Of a stretch of 64,000 nt of DNA, positions 35,140 through 45,100 are shown piece by piece (position 1 is the stretch's first letter; each line of letters starts with the position of its first letter). The notes under the pieces were generated by a model that was not told where the DNA came from, made no database searches, and saw only the letters and a program-made list of their open reading frames with translations. Source of the stretch: Kribbella amoyensis (GTDB lineage: Bacteria; Actinomycetota; Actinomycetes; Propionibacteriales; Kribbellaceae). Position numbers and translations under genes: made by a program. The stretch covers positions 62,001-126,000 of the forward strand of contig NZ_VIVK01000003.1 of the NCBI RefSeq assembly GCF_007828865.1, given 5' to 3'.

Positions 35140-35439
35140 TCAGAGGTCGGGTGCGGCGTGCAGATCGGGCCAGGGGCGCGGCGGCAGATCGGTCCGGACG
35201 CGCACGTCGGGATCCGGGCCGGAGTCGGGATCGAGCCACTCGACCTCGGTGGCCCCGTCGTGCCCGTGGATCGCGATCACCGACTCGATGCTGTCCCAGA
35301 CCGTGGTGGTCGGATAGTCGCCGTACCAGCGGAGCGCGACCGCCCCGTCGGTGAACCGGACGCCCTCGGCGACGGCCCCGGTACCACTCACCCCGGAGAC
35401 GTCCTCATGACGGAACAACCGGAACCGGCGAGCACTCAT
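35140..35439 (-). CDS. Conserved hypothetical protein, 99 aa
   Basis: The product (MSARRFRLFRHEDVSGVSG) has a beta-rich central part with VRFTDGAVALRWYGDYPTTT and VIAIHGHDGATEVEWLD, a pattern I know from many actinobacterial genomes without assigned function. Its start overlaps the stop of the upstream gene by 4 bp, so translation is coupled. Confidence 0.75.
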   Translation of the reverse strand: MSARRFRLFRHEDVSGVSGTGAVAEGVRFTDGAVALRWYGDYPTTTVWDSIESVIAIHGHDGATEVEWLDPDSGPDPDVRVRTDLPPRPWPDLHAAPDL

Positions 35440-35663
35440 TTCGGCGTAACCTCCCAGAGCCGCTCCCCCGGCAACGCCCGCGTGGGCCCGGGGTCAGGAT
35501 CCGGAAGCGGCTCACTGGTCACCCGCAACCCGGCGAACCGGCGCGACATCGCAGCGGCATAACGATCGGCCAACTCGGCCTCGGCCCGGTAGTCCGCGAC
35601 CACATGGTCCCCGAACCACACACGCACCCGCCGACGACAAGGACCAGCATCTCCGCCCTCCAT
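35436..35663 (-). CDS. Small hypothetical protein, 75 aa
   Basis: The ATG at 35663 is chosen over a longer frame, which reads into low-complexity sequence. The protein (RVRVWFGDHVVADYRAEAEL) is followed by a Pro-rich end and is coupled by a 4-bp overlap to the next gene. No domain is recognised. It may be unrelated to the toxin operon, from which it is separated by about 175 bp and a hairpin. Confidence 0.65.
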   Translation of the reverse strand: MEGGDAGPCRRRVRVWFGDHVVADYRAEAELADRYAAAMSRRFAGLRVTSEPLPDPDPGPTRALPGERLWEVTPK

Positions 35664-35728
35664 CAGCGCACCCGCCGAAGCCGAGGCGAAGGTCCCATCA
35701 AGCAACAGCACATCACGGCAATCACTTC

Positions 35729-35761
35729 CACTTCCCTGTGGGGATGGGTTCACAGGAAGTG
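35729..35761. other. Imperfect hairpin downstream of immunity-like gene
   Basis: CACTTCCCTGTG (35729-35740) pairs with CACAGGAAGTG (35751-35761), one extra C in the first arm. It lies between the end of the toxin/immunity operon at 35838 and the next minus-strand gene. It could be the operon terminator or an operator. Confidence 0.5.
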
Positions 35762-35837
35762 ACGGACCACACACGCAACTATGACGCGATTCTCAAAATT
35801 CTTTCTCGACCAGCCCGCTACCTGACCAGTCAGCAAT

Positions 35838-36212
35838 TCAGGTGAGCCCGGCGCGGACCTCGTCCGCCGACACACCGGCCACGATCTCGACCGACCGCAT
35901 CGATCCAGGCTCGATCAGATGAATCCCCCGCCCGGGCAGCAACGTCCCGGCAAACCAAACCGCAAACTCCGCGGCCGCCTCGAGATCAGCAGGCTCAAGC
36001 GTCACCGCCTGCCCAGTCCCACTCAGAGCAACCCCCAACTCCCGCGGCGCCGGCTGCAACGGAATCAACGCCTCCAGCAACATGCTCGACCCCTCGACAG
36101 CCCCAAGCCCAACCCTCGCCAACGGCCACCGCTCACGCAACGCGGCAGCGAGTTCCTCCGCGCTCACCACCCAGTCCGGCTCCTCCATCGGCGCGACGAG
36201 GTACTCGCTCAT
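35838..36212 (-). CDS. Probable immunity protein for adjacent toxin
   Basis: The ATG at 36212 overlaps the toxin stop by 4 bp. The 124-residue acidic cytoplasmic protein (MSEYLVAPMEEPDWVVSAEE) has no recognised domain. Its position directly after a nuclease-like toxin, its size and its translational coupling are the usual signs of an immunity protein. The role is inference from context. Confidence 0.65.
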   Translation of the reverse strand: MSEYLVAPMEEPDWVVSAEELAAALRERWPLARVGLGAVEGSSMLLEALIPLQPAPRELGVALSGTGQAVTLEPADLEAAAEFAVWFAGTLLPGRGIHLIEPGSMRSVEIVAGVSADEVRAGLT

Positions 36213-37522
36213 GATTCGTCCCCTTCTTTGACGCTCACGTGACCGCGAATCTGCAAGGTACTCATACGCTCGCGGAAATATGCTGCCGCATCCGGATCAT
36301 TGGTGATGATTTCAAGGCCTTCGACCGGGTTGGTGGTGTCGTCGATGACCTCCCGGTACTTGAGCAACATGTGGTCGTGCTTCTCCCGAGCGATCTTCTG
36401 CAGGAACGTTGGCAGCGTCGCCGGACGGTAGAACGAGCGTTGTGACCCCGGCGCAACGTACTTAGCGTCCTGCGCGTTGCGCAGCAGATTGTCGAGACCA
36501 TCAGCCCAAACCGCCCTCGGAAGCATCTGATCGACTGTGAGCCGAAACTCGACAGGCCCGCAGTACTTCCGCTGAAAGTCCATCTCGGCGCCCAAGCCAT
36601 CGGCTGGCCTCGTCCGATTCAGTTCAGCCAAACTGTGCCGGTACTCATCGAAGTCCATCGACGCGACCTCAATGGGATCGAAGCCGCTAGCTGGTTCATC
36701 CGGACGCGATGGCAGATCAACCACGATGGCCGGTATCTCGATCGGTTGCCGGTGGTCTTCGTCCTCGGGGTAGGCGAAGGTTGCTTCCACTCGGTCGGCT
36801 GTGATCACGAGGGTTGCCTTCTCCCAGGTTTGCTCGCCTTGCTGGGCCATGGCTTCGAGGAGGGCCTGGGCTGCTTCGGTGAGGTCCACCTGGATCTCGT
36901 AGTCGGCTTCGGTCAGGCGTTCGCGACGTTTCTGGTCTTCCTTCTCTTCCCTCTCGTCGCGCTCCTGGACCGTCAGTTCGCCGTTCTCGTTGACCAGGAT
37001 CTCGACCTCGAGCGGCTCTTCCGGCCGCTCGCGCTCTTCCTCGTCCTGCTCCTGCTTCTTGCGGAGCTTCTCGAAAGCCTTGCGGGCGATCTTGATCAGC
37101 GGAGGCTCCGGGGCTTGGCGCTTCTCCCCGTCCTCGTCCGGCTCGATCGGCGAGGTCAGTCGCCGCGTACGTCCCTTGGCGTCCCGTTCCGCGACGTCGC
37201 CGAGCTTGCCGGTGGCTTTGTTGCGGTCCGCCGAGCTCTCGTCCGGGCGGTCCGTGCGGCGGCCTTCACCGACCAAGCGCTCGGCCCACGACTTCGCCTT
37301 CGGAGGCGCCATCGACAGGTAGTGTGCCGCTGCCTCACATGCACGCGCGGCCGCGTCCAGCTGTTGTGCCGCTACCGTCGCGCGGCCGTGTGAGGCCGCC
37401 ATCGCGAGCGCCGCGTTCTCCCGGCAGCGGTCTGCCGTGCGTTGCAGGTGGAGGACCACCTGGGGGACCTCGTCCAGGCAGTCGACCAGGCCGCGTGCGA
37501 CCCGCTGCAGGTCCGAGGGCAT
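36209..37522 (-). CDS. Polymorphic toxin with restriction-endonuclease-fold C-terminus
   Basis: The 437-residue protein has a helical N-terminus (1-75) like a secretion-targeting helical bundle, then a long charged linker (75-205, runs of Glu, Arg and Lys). A middle domain (about 205-275) with TWEKATLVITADRVEATFAY faintly resembles YezG-like folds. The C-terminal ~110 residues carry QDAKYV (Asp352, Lys354), SFYRPATLPTFLQKI and LEIITNDPDAAAYFRERM, a pattern I associate with Tox-REase-2 type domains. That implies DNA cleavage in target cells. It sits 3 bp after the WXG100-sized gene and overlaps the immunity-like gene. No signal peptide is present, which fits export by the linked ATPase system. 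Confidence 0.75.
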   Translation of the reverse strand: MPSDLQRVARGLVDCLDEVPQVVLHLQRTADRCRENAALAMAASHGRATVAAQQLDAAARACEAAAHYLSMAPPKAKSWAERLVGEGRRTDRPDESSADRNKATGKLGDVAERDAKGRTRRLTSPIEPDEDGEKRQAPEPPLIKIARKAFEKLRKKQEQDEEERERPEEPLEVEILVNENGELTVQERDEREEKEDQKRRERLTEADYEIQVDLTEAAQALLEAMAQQGEQTWEKATLVITADRVEATFAYPEDEDHRQPIEIPAIVVDLPSRPDEPASGFDPIEVASMDFDEYRHSLAELNRTRPADGLGAEMDFQRKYCGPVEFRLTVDQMLPRAVWADGLDNLLRNAQDAKYVAPGSQRSFYRPATLPTFLQKIAREKHDHMLLKYREVIDDTTNPVEGLEIITNDPDAAAYFRERMSTLQIRGHVSVKEGDES

Positions 37523-37525
37523 GGG

Positions 37526-37786
37526 TCAGATCTGGTCGGCGTAGCTCTTGCATCCGGCCGAGGCGATCTCCAGCGCCTCGGCGGCCTGTTCGACCGCCTT
37601 GCCGGCCGCGTCCAGGATCTCGGTGATGTCGCGGTCGATCCCCGTCGCGGTGCCGGCGATCAGGCTTTCCACCTGAGCGCTGTGCTGGGTGAACCGGAGC
37701 TTGAACCCGGTCAGCCCGCCGGCCGCCTGCTTGGCCTCCATCGACACCTGGTGGAGTTGTTCCTTGAGCCGCTGTACGTCGGACAC
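37526..37786 (-). CDS. WXG100-sized helical protein
   Basis: The GTG at 37786 gives 86 residues predicted as a helical hairpin: helix 1 SDVQRLKEQLHQVSMEAKQA, a turn region GGLTGFKLRF, and helix 2 with TGIDRDITEILDAAGKAVEQ. Size and layout match ESAT-6/WXG100 proteins, but the Trp-x-Gly is replaced by LTG. Its position between a membrane component and the toxin suggests it is a partner or chaperone for export. One base separates it from the upstream stop. Confidence 0.7.
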   Translation of the reverse strand: MSDVQRLKEQLHQVSMEAKQAAGGLTGFKLRFTQHSAQVESLIAGTATGIDRDITEILDAAGKAVEQAAEALEIASAGCKSYADQI

Positions 37787-37787
37787 T

Positions 37788-38483
37788 TCAACTGCCTCTT
37801 CCCTGGTTGTCCCGCTTCTTCGGCAGCACGATCGCCGTCCCGGACACCACCACCGGCACCCCGATCGCCAGCCACCACGGCAGCCCGGCCGCCATCAGGA
37901 CGACGACCAGGACCGCGCCTCCCCAACCCCACCAGCGCGCCCCGGGCAGCCGGGGAAGCCCCAGGACCCGCGACGCGGCCAGCATCGTCACCGCGGCGAT
38001 CGCCGCGGCCGCGACACCGTCCAGGAAGGATCGGGTGAAGCCCCACACCACGGCGAAGGCCGCGACCGTGAGGGCGGCGCTGATCGTACGCCGCTTGCGC
38101 CGCTCCTGCTCCGCCCGGTTGTAGGCGCGCAGGTCCTCCAGCTTGTCCACCGTCTCGGCCAGCTGCTTGGTCAGCCGCGACGCCGCCGACTCGATGTCCG
38201 TGATCCCGCGGATCTGCGGCAGCTGTACCGCGGTCCGCTTGCCCTCCGGTGGCAGTCCGGCGCGCTGCAGACTCACCGCGGCCTTCTCCGCCAATCCGTT
38301 GAGCCGGACCTCCAGCTTCCGCCCGCGCTCGGCCATCGCATCCGCCTCGGACGCTGCCGTCGCCTCCGCCTTGGACCGGTTCGCCGTCATCCGGTCCTGC
38401 TCCTGCTGCGCATCCGCACGCGCACCCGCGACCTGCCGCAACGCCCGCGCGTACTCGGCCCACTGCTGCTCTTCGGTCTTCAT
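37788..38483 (-). CDS. Coiled-coil membrane protein of the FtsK-toxin operon
   Basis: The ATG at 38483 overlaps the ATPase stop by 4 bp and gives 231 residues. Residues 1-125 are Glu/Arg/Ala-rich and likely coiled coil. Four hydrophobic spans follow (about 134-150, 155-172, 187-200, 203-220) and the tail is basic. I do not recognise the family. It is the only membrane component of the operon, so it may anchor the soluble ATPase and form or gate the export route. That is inference. Confidence 0.75.
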   Translation of the reverse strand: MKTEEQQWAEYARALRQVAGARADAQQEQDRMTANRSKAEATAASEADAMAERGRKLEVRLNGLAEKAAVSLQRAGLPPEGKRTAVQLPQIRGITDIESAASRLTKQLAETVDKLEDLRAYNRAEQERRKRRTISAALTVAAFAVVWGFTRSFLDGVAAAAIAAVTMLAASRVLGLPRLPGARWWGWGGAVLVVVLMAAGLPWWLAIGVPVVVSGTAIVLPKKRDNQGRGS

Positions 38484-41230
38484 CGGCGCATCAACTCCAC
38501 ACAGCGGTCGACCTCGTCCGTGTGCAGCGGCGCGAACGGTACGACGACCTGCGCCTCCGGGTGCAGCCCGTCCCACAGCAGCCCACGGTGCGGCTCCGAC
38601 GCCCAGCGAACCAGTGGGCCGCACACCGCACGTACCCCGTCCTGCGGATGCCGCAGGAAAAGGTGCGTCGCTACGTTCGCACGCCCGTACCCGAGCTGCT
38701 CGGTACACACGTGCAGCCTGTTCCACCAGCCGAAGGTGATGAGCCCTTGTGCGGGTCCGTCGCGCACGATGTCCTGCAACGCGTTCGCCGGACTCTCGAA
38801 GAACCCGTCGGCATGAGTCTGCATCTTCGGTACGCCGTGGAACCCGAAGCCCAGCAGGTACGTCGGTCCACCGACGCGCCCGTCTCGGACCTCGTCGCGG
38901 AGCGCGAACAACCGCGGAGCCACATCCGCGTGCTTGTCCACGGTCTCCACCTCGCAGCCGAGCTGCCGCAGGACCTGGATCAGTGCACCCTTGCCCTCAG
39001 CAACGGCCGGCGAGGAGTCGGTGCCGTCGACGAACAGGAAGCGGGGTGGTTCCACGGCCGCGGCCGCCGTCGACACCGCGAGCCCGGTCAACGCACCCAA
39101 CGCATCCGCCGGACCGTCGCCGAGTACGAGCACTCCCGCACCCGGCTCGGGGCGTACCTCGATCGTCACCGGCTCCTCGGTCACCGCGATCGGCAGGCCC
39201 GTCCACGGCTGCCCGAACTCCGGGGTCACCGCGGCCGCCGTCCCACTCAGGCCGGCCGGCTCGGCGAGGTGGAACACCCGCGGCGGACGTGTCGTCCCTG
39301 ATCGCGTCCAGAGTTCACGGCGCAGATCGTCGAGGACGGCCTTGTCCGCGAAGCTCACCAACACGTGCTGGTTGTCGTCGGGCGAGCCGAAGTTCGCGTT
39401 CAGCACGGCCTCACCGCGGAACTGCAGCTCCGCGGCAGCCGTGTTCGCGGTCCGCAGGATGGCTTGCGAATCAGCCGGCGTCGTCTTCAGCGCGATCCGG
39501 TACGGCACCTGGCCGAAGATCGAGTCGCGCTTGGTGGACAGCCGTTTGACGCCTTCGATCGTCTGCGTCGCCAGGACCACGTGCACCCCGTACGCGCGAC
39601 CGAGCCGGACCAGTCGCTCCAGCAGGCGCGCGGCCTCGTCGGCGAGTTCGTCGTCGTCCTCCAGCAGGACCTGGAACTCGTCCAGCACCGCGAGGATCCG
39701 CGGCGGCCGCTCCGGACCGGCGCCGAGCTCGGCGATGTCGGCGACGTTCCCGTGCGCCTTGAAGATCTCGCTGCGCCGGGCCAGTTCGTCGGACAGATGC
39801 CGCAACACCGCGAGCCCGAACGCCCGGTCACTGTGGATCCCGAGCACGCGCACCTGCGGCAGCCAGTGCTCGCGCCCCGCGGCCGGTCCCAACGCGGAGA
39901 ACTCGACCCCGTGCTTGAAGTCCAGCAGGTACATCTCGAGGTCGTCCGGGCTGTACCGCGCGGCGAGACCGTGGATCATCACGAGCAGCAGGTTCGACTT
40001 GCCCTGCCCGACGGCCCCGCCCACCAGAACATGCGGCAGAGCCGGGTTGCCGCTGCGCAGCCGGATCAGCGCGGGGGTGCGGTCGTCGTACCCGATCACC
40101 GTACTGATCTCGTCCTTCACCGGGGTCCACCAGGTGGAGCGATCCGGCAACGTCCGGTCGAACTCGATCGTCGGCAGCACGGCGATCTCGGCCAGTTCGG
40201 CCACTACGTCACAGATGCCCGCGGCAACGTTCGCGTCGAAGGGCGGATCGAGCTTGGCCGGGACGTTCGGCAGTTGCGGCAGCTCGACCCGGTCACCGGT
40301 GATGGCGACAGGGGTGAGGAGGTCGAGCAGTTGCCGGGTGTCGACGTCGGTCTCCGAGCTCATCGCCGGATCGTGGTGGACGAGGAAGCAGATCCCCCGC
40401 TCCCCCGCGGTCGCCGCGAGCCGGACCAGGTCGCGCTGGGCCAGCGAGTCGATGCCGGCCGGGTAGTCGAAGAGGATGACCAGGCGGTACGGATCGGTGA
40501 CCCGCCCGGTCTCCCGGATCAGCTCCTCGAACCGCTGGTGCCCGAGCTGGGCCTGCCGGCTGGCCCGCAACGACGACACGTCGACGAGCCCGGACAGGAC
40601 GGTGTGCAGCTGGTCCGCGGTGTGCGTTGCCCTCGGCACCAATTGCGGGTACTTGGTGGTCAGGTGGCCGAGCAGCCCCATTTTCCCGGTGAGACGGGGA
40701 TCGAAGGCGTCGACGCGCATCCGGAACGGCTCGGACGCCGCGACCAGGCGGAGCGCGACACTCTGCAGGAGCTGTCGAGCCGATTCGCTGCGATCCGCGG
40801 TGACCCGCCAGCCGTTCGTCCGCAGCAACGGCGCGACGACCGGGGTACCGGCTTCGAGCTCGCCGACGCGGACGTACCCAGGAACGCCGGAACCCACCAA
40901 CTGGCGGGACCGCCAGCGGGCGTCGTTCGGCGGGATGGAGGCCAGACCGGGCGCCAGCGAGTCGGCGAGCAACCGGGCCGCGGGCTCGGCGGAGGCGAGC
41001 GCCTCGGCCGTCGCGGCCTCGACCAGACCTCGCGATTCACGGCGCGCGGCCTGCGTCTGCTCCTGCAGCTGACGATGCAGCTGCACGGCTCGTTGGTGTT
41101 CGCTACGGGTCAACTGCCGGGCGTTCTCGAGCAGCTGCCCGAGGGCGTGTTGCAAACCGCGAACACGAGCTTCCAGAACCTCCGGAGAAACCGATCCGGG
41201 CACACTGCCCCCGTCAGGCTGCTCCGTCAC
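38480..41230 (-). CDS. FtsK/SpoIIIE-type ATPase (EccC-like), soluble
   Basis: The GTG at 41230 follows GGAAGGAC and gives 916 residues. The N-terminal part is coiled coil (about 15-75), not membrane spans. One clear FtsK/SpoIIIE ATPase domain has Walker A GGAVGQGKS (404-412), YLLDFKHGVEFS, Walker B ILAVLDEFQ (512-520) and VVLATQTIEGVKRL. A C-terminal ATPase-like domain starts near GVLVLGDGPADALG, where the P-loop is degenerate. EccC proteins of type VII systems likewise have several ATPase modules with only some intact. It heads a four-base-overlap operon with a membrane protein, a WXG100-like protein, a toxin and an immunity-like protein. Confidence 0.88.
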   Translation of the reverse strand: MTEQPDGGSVPGSVSPEVLEARVRGLQHALGQLLENARQLTRSEHQRAVQLHRQLQEQTQAARRESRGLVEAATAEALASAEPAARLLADSLAPGLASIPPNDARWRSRQLVGSGVPGYVRVGELEAGTPVVAPLLRTNGWRVTADRSESARQLLQSVALRLVAASEPFRMRVDAFDPRLTGKMGLLGHLTTKYPQLVPRATHTADQLHTVLSGLVDVSSLRASRQAQLGHQRFEELIRETGRVTDPYRLVILFDYPAGIDSLAQRDLVRLAATAGERGICFLVHHDPAMSSETDVDTRQLLDLLTPVAITGDRVELPQLPNVPAKLDPPFDANVAAGICDVVAELAEIAVLPTIEFDRTLPDRSTWWTPVKDEISTVIGYDDRTPALIRLRSGNPALPHVLVGGAVGQGKSNLLLVMIHGLAARYSPDDLEMYLLDFKHGVEFSALGPAAGREHWLPQVRVLGIHSDRAFGLAVLRHLSDELARRSEIFKAHGNVADIAELGAGPERPPRILAVLDEFQVLLEDDDELADEAARLLERLVRLGRAYGVHVVLATQTIEGVKRLSTKRDSIFGQVPYRIALKTTPADSQAILRTANTAAAELQFRGEAVLNANFGSPDDNQHVLVSFADKAVLDDLRRELWTRSGTTRPPRVFHLAEPAGLSGTAAAVTPEFGQPWTGLPIAVTEEPVTIEVRPEPGAGVLVLGDGPADALGALTGLAVSTAAAAVEPPRFLFVDGTDSSPAVAEGKGALIQVLRQLGCEVETVDKHADVAPRLFALRDEVRDGRVGGPTYLLGFGFHGVPKMQTHADGFFESPANALQDIVRDGPAQGLITFGWWNRLHVCTEQLGYGRANVATHLFLRHPQDGVRAVCGPLVRWASEPHRGLLWDGLHPEAQVVVPFAPLHTDEVDRCVELMRR

Positions 41231-41343
41231 GAGCACCGTCCTTCCACACCTTCGCCCCGCGACCCTTACTGCCTGGGACAACCATGTCACACCACCAGTC
41301 CCAGATGTCACTTCAGCCATCCGGAGTCTCACCAGCCGACCCG

Positions 41344-41739
41344 TCAGCCGGGAGCGACGATCTCGAGCTCGTAACCGTCCACGTCGTGCAGGAAAGCGGC
41401 GTAGTGCTGCGGTCCGCCGGCATAGGGATGCCGGTCGGCGAACATCAGCGTCCAGCCGTGTTTCCCTGCCTCGGCAACGATCGCGTCGACCTCGGCACGG
41501 GAGGTGGCGTTCAGGGCCAGGTGGTTCATCCCCGGGCGGAGCCGGTCGTGCTCGGCCGCCGACAACGCGGGGCTCTGCTCGACGACCAGGTAGCTCCCGT
41601 CCGGGGCGGTCCAGATCTGGCCACCCGGCCAGCTGTCACCTTCCTTCCAGCCCAGCCGGGGCAGCATCCAGCCCCAGCTCGTCAACGCCCGGGAGAGGTC
41701 CGGGACCCAGATCTCGACGTGGTGCACCGCGGCGGCCAT
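41344..41739 (-). CDS. VOC superfamily (glyoxalase-like) protein
   Basis: The ATG at 41739 (MAAAVHHVEIWVPDLSRAL) gives 131 residues with two beta-alpha-beta-beta-beta halves. Metal-ligand candidates are His in HHVEIWV, His in MNHLALN and Glu in DGYELEIVAPG. The substrate is unknown. It lies 7 bp after the small membrane-protein gene. Confidence 0.9.
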   Translation of the reverse strand: MAAAVHHVEIWVPDLSRALTSWGWMLPRLGWKEGDSWPGGQIWTAPDGSYLVVEQSPALSAAEHDRLRPGMNHLALNATSRAEVDAIVAEAGKHGWTLMFADRHPYAGGPQHYAAFLHDVDGYELEIVAPG

Positions 41740-41746
41740 CGGAGCA

Positions 41747-41944
41747 TTATCGGTGCTCGCCGAGGCGATGCGACACCGCCACCGAGGCCAGCCCGGACAG
41801 GACCAGCCAGACCAGCGCCGCGAGCAGCCACGGCCACCACGGCTCACCGGCAGCTGCCTCCGCGACCGCCTTGCCGAAGAGCCCACCGGCAGGGGCGAAC
41901 ACGAGCACCATGAGGGCTCGCGCGACGGTGGACTCCCGGGTCAT
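41747..41944 (-). CDS. Small two-span membrane protein, 65 aa
   Basis: The ATG at 41944 is chosen because the longer frame upstream is not protein-like. Two hydrophobic stretches (ALMVLVFAPAGGLFG and PWLLAALVWLVLSGLASVAV) indicate a helical hairpin in the membrane. No family is recognised. It is closely linked to the VOC gene. Confidence 0.6.
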   Translation of the reverse strand: MTRESTVARALMVLVFAPAGGLFGKAVAEAAAGEPWWPWLLAALVWLVLSGLASVAVSHRLGEHR

Positions 41945-42168
41945 AACTTCATTGTGTGAGCCGATCGCCCGGCTCGCAGCGACACGGCGCGCCTCGACCA
42001 CTCCGCCGTCGCGCTGGAGGCCTGTGACGGCAGCGAGGAAGCGTCGGAGTGCCCTCGTCATGACCTGGCAGTGCACTCTTCGCGCACTCGCTGGGAACTC
42101 GGCCGGATTTTGTCCTCGGCAGGGGTTAGCGTCTTCCCTGACAGTCCGCCCAGGATCGGGGGCAAGAA

Positions 42169-45100
42169 GTGACCGGGACCCGGATCGAGACCACCGCGTA
42201 CGGCGCGGCCGCGCTCGACCAGCTGCGGGTGGTCGTGACGCGGCTCAAGGCCGACGACCCGATGAGACCCGTCACCCTGCTGCTGCCCAACAACCTGTCC
42301 GGCGTCGTCGCGCGCCGCTTCCTCGCCCGCTCCGGGATCGCCGCCCTGTACCTGGCGACGTTGCCACGGCTCGCCGAGCAGCTCGCCGCCGGATCGCTGG
42401 CGCCACGGCGACCGGCCACCCGCCCGATCGTCGCGGCGACCTGGCGGACGGCGCTGTCGAAGGCACCCGGGGTGTTCGAGGAGGTCGCGGAGCACCCGTC
42501 GACGATCCAGGCACTGGCCTCGGCGCATCGGGAGCTGCGAGATCTCACCGATCCCGCGTTGGACCAGGTCTCCGGCGCCTCGGGCCTCGGACCGGACCTG
42601 GTTCGCCTGCACCGGCACGTCTGCGCGGAGCTCGGCACCGACTGGTACGACGAGACCGATCTGCTCCGGGTCGCGTCGGAGCGCGCGACCGCGGATCCAC
42701 GAGCCGTGGCGGAGCTGGGTTCGCTGGTGCTCTACCTGCCGCAAGAGCTGACTCAGGCGGAGGCGTCGTTCGTGGCGTCGCTCGGCCTGGCCGCGGCCGA
42801 TCTGACCGTCATCGTGGGGCTGACCGATGTCCGACGCGCCGACCGTGCCGTCCGCCGGTCGCTGGAGCGTGTCGGGATCGACCTGCCACCGTCGATCTCG
42901 AGGAACTACCCGGTCGCCACCGAGGTGCTGAACGCGTCCGACGCCGACGACGAGGTGCGCTGCGTCGTGCGAGACGTGGTCGCCGCCCTGGAGAAGACGC
43001 CTGCGCACCGGATCGCGGTGCTGTACACGGCCGCGTCGCCTTACGCGCGGCTGCTGCACGAGCACCTTGCGGCCGCCAAGGTCGAGGTCAACGGTCCCGG
43101 CACGCGACCCGTCCATGAGCGCGCGCTGGCCCGGACGTTGCTGGAGGTGCTCGCCCTCGTCGACCAGGACCTCCCCCGCGCCGACCTCTTCCGCGCCCTC
43201 GCGAACGCACCGACCCGGGACTTCACCGGCGAGCGGATCCCGGTCCCGCAATGGGAGCGGCTTTCTCGCGTCGCCGGGGTCGTCCGCGGTGACGATTGGG
43301 ACGATCGGCTCGCGCGGTATGCGGAGTCCGAGCGCAGGACAGCGGAGCAGGAGCAGCTTGCCGACGACCCGCTGACCGCGGTGATCCGGCGCGCGCAGTA
43401 CAACGCGTCCCACGCTCAACGGCTGCACGCCTTCGCGGTCGAGCTTCGCCGGCGTTTAAGGACGGCGGCCGTGTTGGAGAGTTGGTCGGAGTTGGCGGAC
43501 GTCGTGCTGCGCCTGTTCCACGACCTTCTCGGTGACTTCTCGTCGTTGCCGATCGAGGAGCAGTACGCCGCGGTCGCGGTCGAGGGTTCGCTCCGCGGCC
43601 TGTCCACGCTGGACGAGCTCGGGACGCCGGCCAGTCTCGCCATCCTCCGGGACGTGCTCGACCTGGAGTTGCAGCAGTCCTTGCCACGGGTGGGGACGTT
43701 CGGTACCGGCGTGCTCGTCGCCCCGGTGTCGGCGAGCATCGGGCTGTCGGCCGACATCGTCTACGTCCTCGGCCTGGCCGAAGACCTGTACCCGGGCCGG
43801 CTGCACGAGGACGCGCTGCTCCCCCACCGAGTCCGCGAGGCGGCCGCCCCCGAGCTGGCGTCGGCCCGTGATCGGCTGGACGAGAAGCAGCGGCATCTGC
43901 TGGCCGCGTTCTCGGCCGGATCGTCCCGGGTGGTCGCGTCCTTCCCCCGAGGCGATCTCCGCCGATCCAGCCGGCGACTGCCGACCCGGTGGTTGCTGGG
44001 GACCCTGCGATCGTTGACGGGTGAGCACCAGCTCGCGGCGACGGAGTGGGAGCAGGGCGAGTACGGCGGGCGGTTGCTCACCTCGGCGTCGTTCGCGGGT
44101 TCGTTGACCTCAGCAACCTTTCCGTCGTCCGAGCAGGAGTGGCAGGTCCGCGCTGCAGTGGCCGGTCTGGCGCTGGCAGACACCGTGGTGGATCGTGCCC
44201 GGATCCTCCTGCGGGCCAGGACGTCCGACGAGTTCACCCGCTTCGACGGCAACCTGTCCGGCGTCGACGGCCTGCCCGACTACGCGGTCGAGGACCGGAT
44301 CGCCTCGCCGACCTCGCTCGAGGCGTATGCGACCTGCCCGCACGCGTATTTCGTCGAGCGGCTGCTCCAGGTGGAGCCGTTGGAGGCGCCCGAGGATCTG
44401 CTGGTGATCTCGCCGATCCAGATCGGCAACCTGATCCACAACAGCCTGGACGCGTTCGTCAGCCGGCTCGCCGGTTCGCTGCCCGGGTACGGCGCGCCGT
44501 GGTCCGCGGAGCAACGGTCCCTGCTGCTCGCGATCGGCGCGGACCTGGCCGACCGGTTCGAGGCGGAGGGTCTCACCGGGCATCCACGGCTCTGGCAGCG
44601 GGAGCGGGCCCGGATCCTGGCCGATCTGCTGGTGTTGCTGGAGGACGACGATCGCTGGCGGGCCGAGCACGACGCGTCGGTGGTGGCGAGCGAGCTGCGG
44701 TTCGGGTTCGACGGTGAGCCGCCGGTGGAGATCCCGATCCCGTCCGGGCGCGTGCTGCTGCGCGGATCCGCGGACAAGGTGGACCTGGGCAAGGACGGCA
44801 CGATCTACGTGACCGATGTGAAGACCGGTGGCTTCTCGCGGTACGAGGGCATCGAGTCCGACCCGGTGGCCGCGGGGACCAAGCTGCAGTTGCCCGTCTA
44901 CGCCCATGCGGCCCGCGCCCGGCTGGGTGAGGAGGGTACGCCCGTCGAGGCGGCCTACTGGTTCGTGCGGAAGGGCGGCCGGCGGATCCCGGTGCCGCTG
45001 ACCGAAGCGGTCGCCGCACGGTACGAGGAGACGCTCGACGTGATCGTGACGTCGATCGCCGCGGGGTACTTCCCGGCGAAGGCGCCCGAGGTGCCCGACT

